A stretch of DNA of 64,000 bases, from the NCBI GenBank assembly GCA_038503035.1, contig JAVSML010001077.1, positions 186,001-250,000 of the forward strand. Direction: 5' to 3'. The notes beneath the pieces are model-generated. The model saw only the letters and a list, made by a program, of their open reading frames with translations. It was not told where the DNA came from and did not search any database. This document shows positions 37,441-49,329 of this stretch, piece after piece (the first letter of the stretch is position 1; each line of letters begins with the position of its first letter). The position numbers were made by a program, and so were the translations under genes. The stretch is from Crocodylus rhombifer. Its lineage: Eukaryota; Chordata; Crocodylia; Crocodylidae.

Positions 37441-38955
37441 GTTTCAAGAGATCCTTCTTCCTTTACTCAGTTTTCACTCAGGAATACTGTTGCAGGATCT
37501 GGCCATCAGGTTTCACTGTGATTTTTTTTAAAGACTTGTTTTGGAGATGAAGAACAATCACATTGCTCTAATGGAGTAATGATTTTTTTTAATGCACCTG
37601 TATTTTACCTACTCACTTTTAGGCCTTTCCATTTATTTCTTTAAAGTTTTCGTTTGCCATTTTGGCATTATTTATCCTCTCCTTCCCTCCTGCCCCCGCT
37701 TCCTATTTTGGGTCATTTTTAAAGATCCCTCTTTGCAGGTATTAGTCACCCAGTCCCTATGACATTTTCCAGCCCTTCCCAAGGGTCGCACTTAGTCCTT
37801 TCCATTCTGTTATCACTCCATACACATCACATGGACAAAACTCATGAATATTATCTAGTTTATGCTTTGCATCTCTGCACATAGCGGGTTTATCGCTACA
37901 TAAAGTTGCTTTGTTTCCCAGTTTAGACTTAGGAGAGCTCATTCAGGGGCTTTCAGAGCACATGCTGATGTCCACTGCTTTTATGTTTCTTTGTGGCTCA
38001 GTCATTCAGCCCCCTATGGGGGACAGTACAGGGGGAGCTGGTGGGGTGCTGTACCTCAGGGGATGCTGTGGCAACCTCTCTGAACCTTTAGAGAACATGA
38101 TCCTTATGCTGTCCTTGGAAAGGAAGGGACAGTATCTCCAATGGATGCAGAGCAGGCACAGGGCTGCTGCTCCTGCCCATTCCTACCCACCCTGCCAAGT
38201 CCTGGCACTTTCTTTGCTAGGTTTTTCCAGTGTGTGCAGGGAAGCTCATTACAGCATGTGGGACAGATTTTCTCGGTGGCATGTATGGGACTGCACCGAT
38301 GTGCTCCTGTGCAATCCAGCAACAGTCTGGACCTTGCCACTTTGTCAGGAGGTGGCTGTCCTTTGATTTTCTATTACAGGTGGCATCATGAAACCTTCAT
38401 TATTCATGTGCTGGTCTCAGCCAAAATCATCAGGTATGATCATTTGTCGTAATGGTCCATTTAGTTCAGCATGAAGAAGATCCATGGAGCCTGGAACTAA
38501 CCAGTGTCTCACTGTAAAAGCATCTCTGAATCTAAAGCCCCAAATGGGACTAACATCCAAACTAGCAAATCCAGTAAAACCTCAGGGATGGGAAAACTCC
38601 AGGTAATGGATGAAATGCCTGGTCTTCAGCAAAAAGCGGATTTTGGAGAGCTGCCTTTTCATCATTTACCTCCTTTGACATTTGAATTAAGGAAACCTAT
38701 TGAGGTTGCAAAGAAGCTGAGCTTAACTGGATGCTCTACAAGTTGCATAGTAACGAGCTCACTGCATTGAGTTTTCTCTTCACCTGACTATTTGATTTTA
38801 AAAGAAAAGAGAAGGTTAAAGCCTTTAAGCAACCCAATAGACACCCGTCAGTACAGATAAAAGGAAGCAGGAGCTCTGGTAATTAAGAGCTTGACTTTTG
38901 TTTTCTTTCTCAAAACAAGATTGATGCAGGGAGGAAGCAAGCAGCATTTGTACTT

Positions 38956-39356
38956 TAGGGTGTGTACAGAAGTTGCCTTTTTTACCATTTAAAGCACTTT
39001 ATTGCTGTGACTTAATAGAAATGCACAGCTTTACAGCACTTTAAAAATGGGTACAGTGCTTTAAATTAGTCCTTGTTAAATGAAGTATTAAATTTGAAGC
39101 ACTGTATTTTACAGCACTTTATCAACCTGCAGCGCTTTAAGTAACTTCTGTACACTGGTCAAATTTCTGACCGGTGGAGAAGCCCCAGGAAGCTGTGGAG
39201 TGCATCTGCCTCCTAGCCTGGAAAGTGCAGGGAGGCTCTGAGCCCCCCCCCCCCCCCAAAAAAATCTTCTGTCATGTTTAAGAGCACTGTAACTTTATAG
39301 TGCTCTAAATTACAGCCCTGTAAAATGTGCATGGAGCACTTCTGTACATCCCCCTA
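38956..39356. mobile_element. MITE with TGTACAGAAGT terminal repeats and AGCACTTTA motifs
   Basis: The left end TTAGGGTGTGTACAGAAGT is inverted at the right end as ACTTCTGTACATCCCCCTA, and again internally at about 39143 as ACTTCTGTACACTGG. Between them, variants of (A)CAGCACTTTA(A) recur in both orientations (for example near 38992, 39030, 39053, 39095, 39112, 39131 and 39290). The TTA/CTA flanks are compatible with a 3-bp Harbinger-type duplication, but this is weak. The centre has a C15A7 run (39243-39264). No transposase. It could be one element of about 400 bp or a 205-bp element followed by a second end. Confidence 0.6.
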
Positions 39357-39682
39357 GGTAGGCAGCTGGCAAGAGGCTCTTCTCAAACCAGGGCAGAATG
39401 TCAGTCCAACTACCACAGTCCTGGTCCTAGGGAAAGCAAATGGGTATTTTACCATCCTTTGGAAAACCACCTCGCCAGGCATATCTCTATCAATCTAATA
39501 CGTAGTCTGCTTCAGCCCTGTATCCCTGTGAGCACCTCCTCAAATAGTATTGTAGAAACAGACCAGGCAGATCCTTCCTTTAAGGGCACTGTTAACATAA
39601 TTGAGTGCTGCCAAATCCAAACCCTCAAATGTCTGATCAGATCCCAGAATTTTTTTTTCCAACAACAAAATTCCCCCACCCA

Positions 39683-39775
39683 ACTGTTTAAGTTGGTCTA
39701 ATAAAAGAGATCAGATTCACCCAAAGAACCTTGTCTGCTCACGTCCTTAGACCAACACAGCTACAACCGACACCC
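39683..39775 (+). mobile_element. Penelope-like 3' tail fragment
   Basis: AGTTGGTCTAATAAAAGAGA, then AGACCAACACAGCTACAACC, matches the 3' end of the Penelope-like copy at 16495-18510 and its usual continuation. Confidence 0.6.
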
Positions 39776-40379
39776 CGATCAGATCCCAGGAATTAATGAG
39801 CTTGTTTTAGAAACCATGAGGTTAAAAAAATAGAGGGAAGGCAGTGAGTAGCTTGTTAGTGAGCCATCAGGGATTGTGTTTCAGTATTTTTTTCTGCAAC
39901 CACAATAACTGTAAACTCCCTTTTCCCCTTGAAATAAAAACTGAGGTTGTCATTTAATCACCTGATCCTGGATCTGGGGATTAGAGAGATAGACAAAATT
40001 ATTTCAAGACTTGCATTAAAACGGTAGGAGTTGGGACACAGCTGATATCATATTCAGTTCCCTTTTTTAACTTAAAGTATCGTTCAGGTTTGCACTGTAA
40101 ATGGAAAGCCTTTCTGTTTTCTGACAGCACACGTCTACTTTAAGGGACCTGCACAGATATCTTCCCAGTCAGACCCATGAAAGCCTAGCGAGGTGCTGTT
40201 ATTAATTAAAACTGGGGGGTCCCATTCCCCCCCATATTCACACCCGTGCTGTAGCTGAGGGTTGCTTAATTTGCTAATGGGTTTGTAAACCCAGCTTTGG
40301 CAGGTGCTGGGTTTGGAGCAGCATGAAGTACTCCAGGCTAACACGGATGGCCTCTGTGTTTTGTTTTTTTCCCCGTTTT

Positions 40380-40700
40380 TCTAGAATACAGAGATGCATT
40401 TCCACTGCAGTGTGTTTGAGCAGCATAAAATCGCTTCCCAAGTGAAACAGGGTTATGGCCCGATGCCAGCAAAACCTCCGCCAGCCTGCGTAGATCTTCC
40501 AGGTTTATAAGTCAGCCAGTGGAAATGTGAATGAAGCCGAACGGCAGCAGCCTTCATCTGCCTGACAAATTGCACTTGAAAGAGCGATTAGGGCCATCAG
40601 CAAGGGAGGTTGATTAGCTTGGGGATCGGTCCCCACACGGACCCTTTAACACAACAGAGATAACCATGGCAACGTGTCTGGCATTCGTGTGCAGGCAGCT
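40380..40700. promoter_or_regulatory. Candidate intronic enhancer / conserved noncoding block
   Basis: This repeat-free block contains TGACAAATTGCACTTGAAAG, GGTTGATTAGC and ATAACCATGGCAACG. The last includes CCATGGCAAC, an RFX-type X-box half. The dense, non-repetitive wording and rising CpG content resemble conserved vertebrate enhancers. It is directly followed by the CpG-dense block at 40620-41070. No alignment is available to me, so function and conservation are inferred. Confidence 0.35.
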
Positions 40701-41070
40701 TGGGCATCGGGATCGGAGAAGTATAAGACAAAATGGCTGCTTGGTGAAGTCCCCACGTATTTTAGGAAGCCGCTTTTCCTTCCGATCTCTCGAGCGTCTC
40801 GTTCGAGGAGCGGGCATCAGCGCTGCAGCAGGGACAGCTCACGAGGCGGGGAGATAGTTTGCGGAGCACAAAGAGACGCTGTTTGTGAAAGCCCAGGCAG
40901 GACTTAAAAGGGAAGCTGCTGGCTGCTTGCAGGAATGCGAGGACTCAGAGCACAGGGCTGTTGTTCTTTTTCGTAACGCTTATTGTTGCGCGCTAAGGTA
41001 GCGTCTCTCCTGCCTTTGCTGGAGAATTTGCTCTGTGATCCCGCGCGGCGCGTTACAACACGGAAGATGC
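40620..41070. promoter_or_regulatory. CpG-dense block, possible internal promoter
   Basis: I counted about 30 CpGs in roughly 450-500 bp, against a handful in comparable flanking intron. At about 52% GC this gives an observed/expected ratio near 0.8. Clusters include TCTCGAGCGTCTCGTTCGAG (from 40788) and CCCGCGCGGCGCGTTAC (from 41040). The block is not part of any repeat that I recognise. It could be an internal CpG-island promoter, an enhancer kept unmethylated, or the 5' exon of an alternative transcript. Short frames in it (63-77 codons) have no known homologue. Confidence 0.4.
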
Positions 41071-42780
41071 CTCAGCACCTTTAAAGGCAAACTTCGGCAA
41101 CTTAAATCATCTCTTCATTTTCTGATTCTGTGAGCACGTTTGCCTTATTCTTGAGATTTATGGCTTTCAGGGCACCAATTTCCCCGTAGTTTATAGTGGA
41201 AGGGGAGCCTGGATGGCCAGTTTTTTATACTGCTATAAATCACAGGTGCAGGTTTTTCTAAAGGGTCACAGTCTTTTATTAAACTGTAGACTGTTGCTTT
41301 CATTGTACCTCCTAGTCTCGGGAAGCCGTCTCTGCAGTCCCTGATCCCACACATTTGTATACTGCAAATCTTGGTGTGTTTACGAGCGTGAAAGAAGGCT
41401 GACTCTTAGCAATACTATTTATCAGTGCAAGTGAATTCAGGAGCCTGTCCTGGCCACCCTGCCTGTGCCTTCTAAGCTCCCGTGTAAACTGTTGGATAAT
41501 CAGACATAGTTTCAGTGGTTCACGTGCAGTTTACCTGGCCGTTACCGAGCTGTGAAATGCTCATATTGAAGCAAGTGTTCTAGGTTAGGTAAGGACTTGA
41601 TCTCCGTCTGCACACAGGTTTCAGATCAGCCAGGCAAGATGTATATAAATCATATTAGTAGACACTGTTGAAACAGTGATTATTAGTGCCAACTCTCCTG
41701 GTGTAGGCAAGGCCTTAGAGAGGTGAGTTTTGAGAACTCAGTTCATTCCCCCCAAAGGGAAGTTATTTCCAAAACAGCCATGACGTCATTCCATACATTT
41801 GCCAGTCTGCATTTAGGAGATGCCTGGGATTACATCATCAAAGAAATGCAGTGGCCAGGGTGGTCAGTGCACATGGGTGCGACACAGTGGTGGCCTACTT
41901 GTTACGCGGCCTCAAGACATACAGGGTATTTCGGCATCCACTTCTATCCGCTGCATCGGTGTCACTGTGAGATGAGCAGTCAGTGCAAAGCACAGAGCAG
42001 TGGGAAGGTTGGACGCTCTGGGAAACAACACAACATTTACTCCAAAAAAAGGAAGCTAGCAGGAGAAAGGGGAAAGTGAATGGAGGACGCGTAGGGTCTC
42101 ATTTATACTCCTGCTACTTTGATTCTGCATTGTTTTACTGTCCCTTTGCCCAGGTGAGAACTACTCGGCTGCACAAGGTGGTAGGTGGGGAGAATCTGGC
42201 CCCTTGTTTAGTGGTTCCCGGAGAACCAAAAAGTGATATTGTCTACGTGCAAGTGGAGCTTCCAGGCACCTTTAGCTGTAATTCTTCTTGTTGGTAGGCT
42301 GGAGGGAGTAGACTCCATGTAAAATCTCACTGAAGTGTTTTTATTATAACTGTTCAGAAAAAGCACCACCCCCAGCTTGCACCTTCCTTGAAGCCTTATA
42401 TCAAGCCACATTCAGTGGCAGCTCTGAGCATGTCATGGTACAGAACATCCATATTCGGATACTTTTGCCACAGGTGCAGTATAATGCCTCAGGAAAGCAA
42501 GGGGAGCCAGACTCAATCTCCTACCAGTACCAGTCAGATGCAATTCTGCGGAAGTCAAAAGAGCTATAGTATCGTAAAACCAGCACAGGCAAAAGCAGTT
42601 ATTTTAGACCCCTAGTTTTCCCCTTGTCTCTGTCAGTGTCTCACTGCTGAGGTTGAAGTTGGGTCTGGGGTAGTATCAGCTAAGGGTTGTTGAATCCATG
42701 TCATCTCAGGGTAAGACAGGAGCTCCAGAGTTTGTCTTCATGAATCTTTGGGCCTGTCTGCACCATCTCAAGGTTGCGCT

Positions 42781-42960
42781 AGAGAGTACCACAGGGAAGC
42801 ATGGCTGCCCTGCGGACACTGCCTCCCCGAAGGGGTGTCAGGTGGTCTTACTCTTCTGAGTGAATGAGGTTATGAGCACATGCACAACACCATACGAAGG
42901 CAGCCTCTGTTTTGGGAGGTAGTGTGTCTGGAGCAGGCCTGGCGTGCTTTGTAGTGCTCC
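42781..42960. repeat. Inverted-repeat (foldback) element
   Basis: The left arm 42781-42829 (ending CGGACACTGCCTCCC) pairs with the right arm 42914-42960 (starting GGGAGGTAGTGTGTCTGGAG) with scattered mismatches and an 84-bp loop. A small foldback transposon is likely. Family unknown. Confidence 0.6.
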
Positions 42961-43937
42961 CCAGTATGCCCCTGAGACATGCGCTTCAGCTGTTACATGG
43001 GTAGGGCCAAATTCTTTGCATTTCATAAGACTGTATGAAATGGTACTTTTTATCCCCAGAGCAACATCGGTCTCAGACCCTACTTGTTACGTGTAGGGAC
43101 ACAGTCTAGCACAGAGGCAAGCATCTCTGCTTGTTCTTAATAGGTTCTGCTAGGTTCACTTTTAGACATCTTGGCTTTACTCTCTAAAATGGGAGCTACT
43201 GAGCCAAGGCTTCAGAGTGAGACTTATCTCCACTGGACTCTGCCAATGATGTGACTGGTTCAGTTACTTGCCTGCTCAGAAGATCAGTTCGCCTGTCTTT
43301 ATGATGGTTTGATGGTTGTTGACCTGTTTCAAAGAGACACCGAGAGTCACCAAATGAGCACTTGCAAAACGTTTCAGGATCCGCAGGGTAGGGGAGCTGT
43401 CTATGCAAGTCCAGTGAATTGGCATTAAGGTACTAGAGTCCCACCTAGAAGGGGAAATGCCGAACCACATTAAGTTAGTCTTTTCTTTTTGCAGGATGCA
43501 CTTTGTATTAATACAGATTCCTTACTCAGCTTGATCCAACACGTGTTTGATTTAGACTTAACCTAGACACATTTCATTGCACCAAAGGCCTGTTTTGAAA
43601 CGTACTTACTGAGGATCAGTAACTGTGCCATGTGCACTGTATCTGTTATATCTTTGCATCTAAATAAATACGTACTTAATAATCAGCTAACAGGTAAGGG
43701 GCAAAAAGTGTCCTGTGAATTTAATTTCATTTTAAATTTAGGAAACTAATTTAAAAGATGAAATGTGAGAGGAACCATAATTGAGGGCTTTATTACAGAT
43801 ATCAACATTAACTGCAGCAGATTACACTCTGAACATGAGTTATTAGGTCCTTTGCAAAACCATGTGTTAAATACAGTCTGACTGTATTTTTAGGTTTCAC
43901 TGAGTGCATTAGCATAGTTTACTGCGAAGTAAGCATG

Positions 43938-45137
43938 TGCGTCTATACGTGCACGTCCTTGCTCTGCAGTAAACCTCCCTAATCCTGAGTAAATTTGCTA
44001 CCAGTGATGTAGCGCTTCTGTAGACAGCAATGCCTGACCGGGAGCAAAATCTGGTCCCAGTCAGCTATCCACCAGGGGGTAGGAGATAGCTCCCTGCCCC
44101 TGTGAGCTGCCTGCTGCGAGGGCGGGCTCTGCCACAGGAGCCCGGGTGGGGACTATGAGCCCCTTCCCTGCCAGCAGCGAGCTCCAAGCCCCCTGCTCCC
44201 AGATGGCAATCAGAGAGCAAAGGCTGGAGATCCTTATCTCCCAGCCTCTGCTCCACCAGCTCTATTGGGGAACGGAGGGCTGGGAGACCCTTTTCTTTGT
44301 TCCCCCTTAGCTCCACACTCATGGACCTGGGTGGAGAACAAGCTCCCCAGCCTCTCTGTGCCTTAGTGGGGACAGTGTCCCCCTGCCTCAGCAGCAGGGA
44401 GCTTCCAGCCCCCAACTCCCCGATTGCAGAGCAGGGGCTGGGAGCTTGTTCCCAGTCCCAGCTCCATGATTGCAGAGCAGCCCCATTTTGCAGATCACAA
44501 TTGTGATCGCCGAGCAGGGACTGGGAGCTCCCTGCATGGGGACAGTTCCCAGCCAGCCCTAGGCTGCTCAGAGAAACCTGTGCAGCCTGGCAGTGTCTGG
44601 GAACTGGCCTGTTTCAGGCAGTCCCTGGCCAGCTCTGGGCTGCACATGCACATGGGGTGTTTGAGGCCTGGGGCTTGGAAAGAGCTGCAGTGATGGGGTA
44701 GATCCGAGCCCCCTGTCCCAATCCACCAGTGGGACAGGTAGCAGGGAGCTAGTTGCTAGCTGCCTGTGGATCAGGGCAGGTGGCTTGGACCTGCCCCTCC
44801 CTGGGCCAAGGCCAGAAGCTCCCTGTTGCCAGGGCAGGTGGACATTGGGGCAGGGGGACATTGTTCCTGCCCCAGCTGCAGGCAGCCCCCCCGACGGCCA
44901 GGAGATACCTGTTTCCTGGCCCTGTGCTCCCTGCCAGCCCCTGGGCTAGCACCAAGGGGGGGGAGCCTTGAGTTCCTCCTGGTGGCAGTAGGGGCCCATT
45001 GCAGGGCTTCAGGGAACTTGGTGCAAATATCCTCCCTAATCCTGGCATGTGTAGACGCATGCCCCAAACCCCTTACTCCAGAGTATCTTACACCTGAGTA
45101 AATTTGGGCCAGAGTAAATGCATGTGTAGATGCGTCC
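43938..45137. mobile_element. GC-rich non-autonomous DNA transposon with terminal inverted repeats
   Basis: The left end TGCGTCTATACGTGCACGTC and the reverse complement of the right end, GGACGCATCTACACATGCAT, agree except mostly at CpG-type transitions. Both ends also carry CCTGAGTAAATTT in direct orientation (about 43986 and 45093). The interior is about 1 kb of GC-rich sequence built from recurring GGGAGCT(C/T)..., GATTGCAGAGCAG and CAGGGAGCTxx phrases, which produces long but meaningless frames on both strands. No transposase. A second subterminal copy (GGCATGTGTAGACGCATGCC near 45044) suggests nested ends. Confidence 0.6.
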
Positions 45138-46269
45138 ACTGAGTAGTTAACTTACTGGTTACCAGCAGTAGGCACATGGTTGCAAAGCTCAGTGAAGGTT
45201 CACTTCTTTTCAGTAGCTCAGGGAGGCAGTTATGGTTAACATTCCCTTCTACAAGGGTATGGCTCAAGAGCCGTGCACGGGCATAGTGCAAATCAACACG
45301 CAGTGAACATGAACAGGTTTGTGCATGTCTTACTCCTTGAAAACCACCAGCACTCTGTACATGAAACCTCAAATACCATGGGTCACTGTCCTATTTACGG
45401 ATAATACATAAAGGATTCCCCCAGCCACCCGCAGTCTGCACTTATATCTCCATCAGCCTCTGTGCCTGCTGGTGGCTGTCAGTACAGGAAATTGCCTGTG
45501 CTGTCCCTTTGATATGCACACAGGACATTCATCTTTGCACTTTTATGTCAGGCTAAAAATAAACTCTTCTGTCTGCTGAGGTTCAAAGCCCAACAGTTCG
45601 AGCATCACCAGTTGGACATATTTCAAAGTGTCACCTGTTGGAGCTGGCTGTTCAGTAAGCAAGTTATATAACTAGGATTAATGAAGGCTTAAGGCCTGAG
45701 TGTGCAGTGTAGTTCCCTGTATCTGTTTTGACATCTCTTGAACCCATTAAAAAGACATATTAATTGGTGCAGGATGTTTTTTTCAATCCAGCTCTAAGCC
45801 TTTTTTTTAACACCCCTGTGCTGATTCTCCCTGTGACTTACTGGAGACTTTTTGCTTTGCTCCATTGAGCTAGCTGGAAAATGGAGGAGTAAAATCAGTA
45901 TCAGTGCTGGCTGTATCCAAGCATGTTAAATTAGTGGCCCCTATGATTTAGGTGACTGGGAGCTCCTTAAATCAAATGGTGAGACTCAGTACAAATGCAC
46001 GTAGGTCTGAACTTCATTGCTTCTTCCTGCTTTGGATAGACATTCGTAGAGGACTCATCAAGTCCTCCAACTCGACCCCAGACTGCCCCGGGCTCAGTGG
46101 AAAGGATTCTTTATCTTCCAGAATCCTGGTCAGGAAACTGGATGGACGTCCCAAGGGCATTAGTGGTTCACTAGCTGATGGGTGCGGGTTTCTTCCTGCT
46201 GCATCTGCTGGTTGAAATAGCCCTTCCTGGATTTTTCAGGAAACACTGCTTGCATATTGTTCCTGAGAT

Positions 46270-46430
46270 GTCAAAGTACTTTATATGAGTACGTAGGCTC
46301 TTTATCTTCAGTTTGGCAATGGGGAAGCCAGAGCACGGAGAGGTTAAGTGACCGGCACAAGTTCACACAGCAAATCAGTGGGAAAAGATAAGAACACAGG
46401 TGTCTGGACTACCATGCTGTTGCCTTCTAG
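46270..46430 (+). repeat. MIR SINE fragment
   Basis: GAGCACGGAGAGGTTAAGTG ACCGGCACAAGTTCACACAG CAAATCAGTGGG is the MIR core in forward orientation. Confidence 0.8.
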
Positions 46431-46514
46431 ATCTGCATCATCTCCTCTCTTGCTCCTGGAGGTGAAGTTTGGTGATCTGATGACTGCTCATGGAGTGGCT
46501 GCTGGGATGACAGT

Positions 46515-46740
46515 AGCTTTCTTTTCTGCTGCCCTGAGAGTTGGGAGTCCCAGATTCAATTCCCTGCTCTGCCTCCAGCTTTCTGTATGACCTTTGGAAA
46601 TCCAAATCACTTCAGTCTGTCTGTGCCTCAGTTGCACATCTGTGGGATGGGCAGAATAGCATTGCCCCACAGGGTGGAGATAGCTGTGCTGGTCACTCAC
46701 CTCACCCAGCCTGCTCCTGCAGGTGCATCCCCATTGGTGT
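46515..46740 (-). repeat. MIR/CORE-SINE fragment
   Basis: The + strand reads GATTCAATTCCCTGCTCTGC CTCCAG, then TCTGTGCCTCAGTTGCACAT CTGTGGGATGGGCAGAATAG, the reversed MIR/CORE-SINE body. Confidence 0.7.
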
Positions 46741-47662
46741 GCAGATGCGTGCCTTTCCTATATTGAAATCTTTGGCAGCCCCATTTTAACATCAAGTTTA
46801 AGCAAAATTGAGCTGGCTCAATCCTCGCTTCATTTACCCTGGAATAACCCATTGGCTTCATTCCCCATTTGCACCCTGTACGTACAAGGATAGTCAAGCA
46901 CACAGATTGTGCACATTCAGAGAGCTCAAGTACGGATGCTTTGCTGAAGGATGTCATACGATAATGTATCTTGCTGTTTTCTTGTTTGTTCCTTGCAGCA
47001 TCTTTGTATATTGACGTTTGTGTCATGATGTGATATTTCAAGGAGGAAATGTGATCTGTGCAAATTTTGCTGCAAGCTTCAGCTCCTGACTTTGCAGAGC
47101 TGTGTCAAAGCTGGCAGCGCAGTTTGCTTTTCAGTTCTAGCTCTTCCTGTGGTTGCATGTCATTATGGGTGACACTGTTGACATGTACATGGCAAGTGTC
47201 ATACATAATGCCAGAAAGTTGCCAAGGAACAAGGAAGAATTGACAGCAAGCGCCTGCTCATTTCCAATCCAGAAAGTTTACAGCAGATGAAGCGGCTTCG
47301 CTGCCCTTCCTTGTGGTTCTCATTACACAGTGCTCAGAACGAATCTCCAGGAATGATGTGTGATGCCTTTGGTTGCTACGTATGCCAGAGCACTGCACAC
47401 GCTGTTCATTCAGCCCCCTTTTTGCAGCGGCTTCCTTTAGGAGTCCCATAACAGTGGGTAGCTCGCAGCCTGCCAACAGCATGTGGCACAGGGAAGAGGA
47501 CAGTTTAGTAGGAGTATCCCTGCTCTTCTTACAGATGGTGCTTTGGGTGCCTAACATCTGCACAGAACAGACAGGACCTCAGTTGAATGTCTTACCTAAG
47601 TTCATATCTAAGTTATCTATTCACAGGACCAAAATCACTGTATATCGCTTGTTTTAAAGGAA

Positions 47663-47745
47663 TTGCTTGTGCCCGAAAGCTTGCAAATAAAGAATTTTTT
47701 TGGCAAACGTCTAATCGGTCTAATAAAAGATAACACCCCTACCGT
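47663..47745 (+). mobile_element. Penelope-like 3' tail fragment
   Basis: TTGTGCCCGAAAGCTTGCAA ATAAAG, then CGGTCTAATAAAAGATAACA CCCCTACCG, matches the 3' terminus of the element at 16495-18510. Confidence 0.6.
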
Positions 47746-48541
47746 GAGTTCTGTTTCCTTCTGAAATGACCAGTAACTCTCTGATGTCAGAGGCCATGGA
47801 GATTACAGGATCTGACCCACGGCAAACAATGTCGCATCCCAGAGCAAAGTTCTCCTCTTATCTATGCTGATGTAAAATAAGTGTTAACTTCACAGGTAAC
47901 AGAGACGTACGACTGCTGTTGGGATGAATGGGGCACACTTGATCCAACTTGGAAGGATGAAAAAGTGAACCGACCCCTTGAGGGCATGAGTGTGGGGTTG
48001 CAAGGAGTCCGGGGCTCTGGTTCCAATTGTTCGGATTTTATGGATACCAAACCCCAGAGTAACTCCACTGATGTATAACTGCGGCGTAGCTGAAGTAGTT
48101 CTGGTATGTGCTGATTTCAGTCAGTGGAAGATCTAGCCCCTAATCAGACTTAGTGTTTCCTAGATGATCCTGAGAGCCCAGTGTAATACACGTGGGAGTC
48201 TTGTAGTTGACAGTGCTGCTGCATGTTTAGTCCTGCATCGCAAAAGCATTTCCAGACAGTCTTGGTTTGCAGGGCAGGGAGTGAATCCCAGTGAGTTTCC
48301 ATTTGGTGGGTCACTATATTGTGCAGCAGTTGGTGTATGAGGAGCATCCACGGCAGCATTGTGTATGCCTGCAGGTGCAAGCGTGCCCAAGTGTGGAGTA
48401 GAGGAGTGCTCTGTGCCGTAAGGGAGAGGAAGTTTTGGACTCACAAGCTTCCTCTTCCCTGATGAGGACTGAGGCTTCCTTGCTTCCTCTGAGGCCTGAG
48501 AGATAGTAGATGGAAGCAGGGCTTCCAGGTGTGGACAGCAA

Positions 48542-49108
48542 TTGGAGCCCAGCCTGCCCGGGAAGCCGCACTCAGCTTCTGGTAGCCGAGCGGATGATTC
48601 TGAATTCATCCCGGGCAAGACAAAGCATCAAATGAATTCAGTGCATGAAGAAGAGGCCCCATCCTTTGAGTTTCTCAAAGCACAGACTGCATCCAAGTGC
48701 AGAACAGCGACTCACAGGCAGATCGTGGCCACCTTTGCTTCAGGGTCAGGGGTTGATATAAAGGAGTCGAGGAGATGGGAATTTGGCCCTGAATATTTCC
48801 TTATCAGGGATTTAATGCCTTTCCTCCCACATCCTCCATCTTTTACTATTGATCAGTTTTGCTGCATGGCAGCCCTCCAGGAAAGGCCAGTACCTTCTGC
48901 TAAAGATTATTGGATCCCTGCATGCAACTTGCCAGGGTATTTATTGAACAGCATACTCTTTACTGAGCACGAGGGCCACTGCTTTAAAGAGGAAGGGGCA
49001 TGTGATCGTTGCACGGTATCTCGGGGCCAGCTTTCTTTTTCCGGGGACGCTGTATACACAAAAGAACGGGCCAGGGCCCATTTCTCCCCCACCTCCACAG
49101 GGTGTTAG
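48542..49108 (+). other. Open frame of 188 codons, doubtful
   Basis: This is one of the longest non-transposon frames in the window. The product has no signal peptide, repeat or domain that I recognise. There is no promoter or splice evidence, and overlapping frames on the other strand are of ordinary length. It is most likely a chance frame. Confidence 0.1.
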
Positions 49109-49329
49109 TGGTGCAGAGGTGGGCACATAGGGGGCATGTTTGGGACCGAATGCATTGACAGAGTGCCCCGTCGTGGACCTAAAGCTTTGTGTTTGCCCGT
49201 CTCTAGCTTCCCCCCTCCCTGGGCATGTGTAGCAAGCTCCTTTCTGTCTGGAGTATAGGGACTGTCCCTCAATAAGAGGCGAGGTTCCCGAGCTCCTTGG
49301 AAGTGTAGCACGATCCTTACCAACCGCAC

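Noticed and set aside
44065..45139. Several 100-120 codon frames in both directions
   Set aside because: They are by-products of the GC-rich inverted-repeat element 43938-45137.
48160..49108. 152-codon minus frame overlapping the start of the 188-codon plus frame
   Set aside because: Neither has recognisable motifs. In 64 kb, frames of this length are expected by chance. The plus frame is kept only as a doubtful feature.
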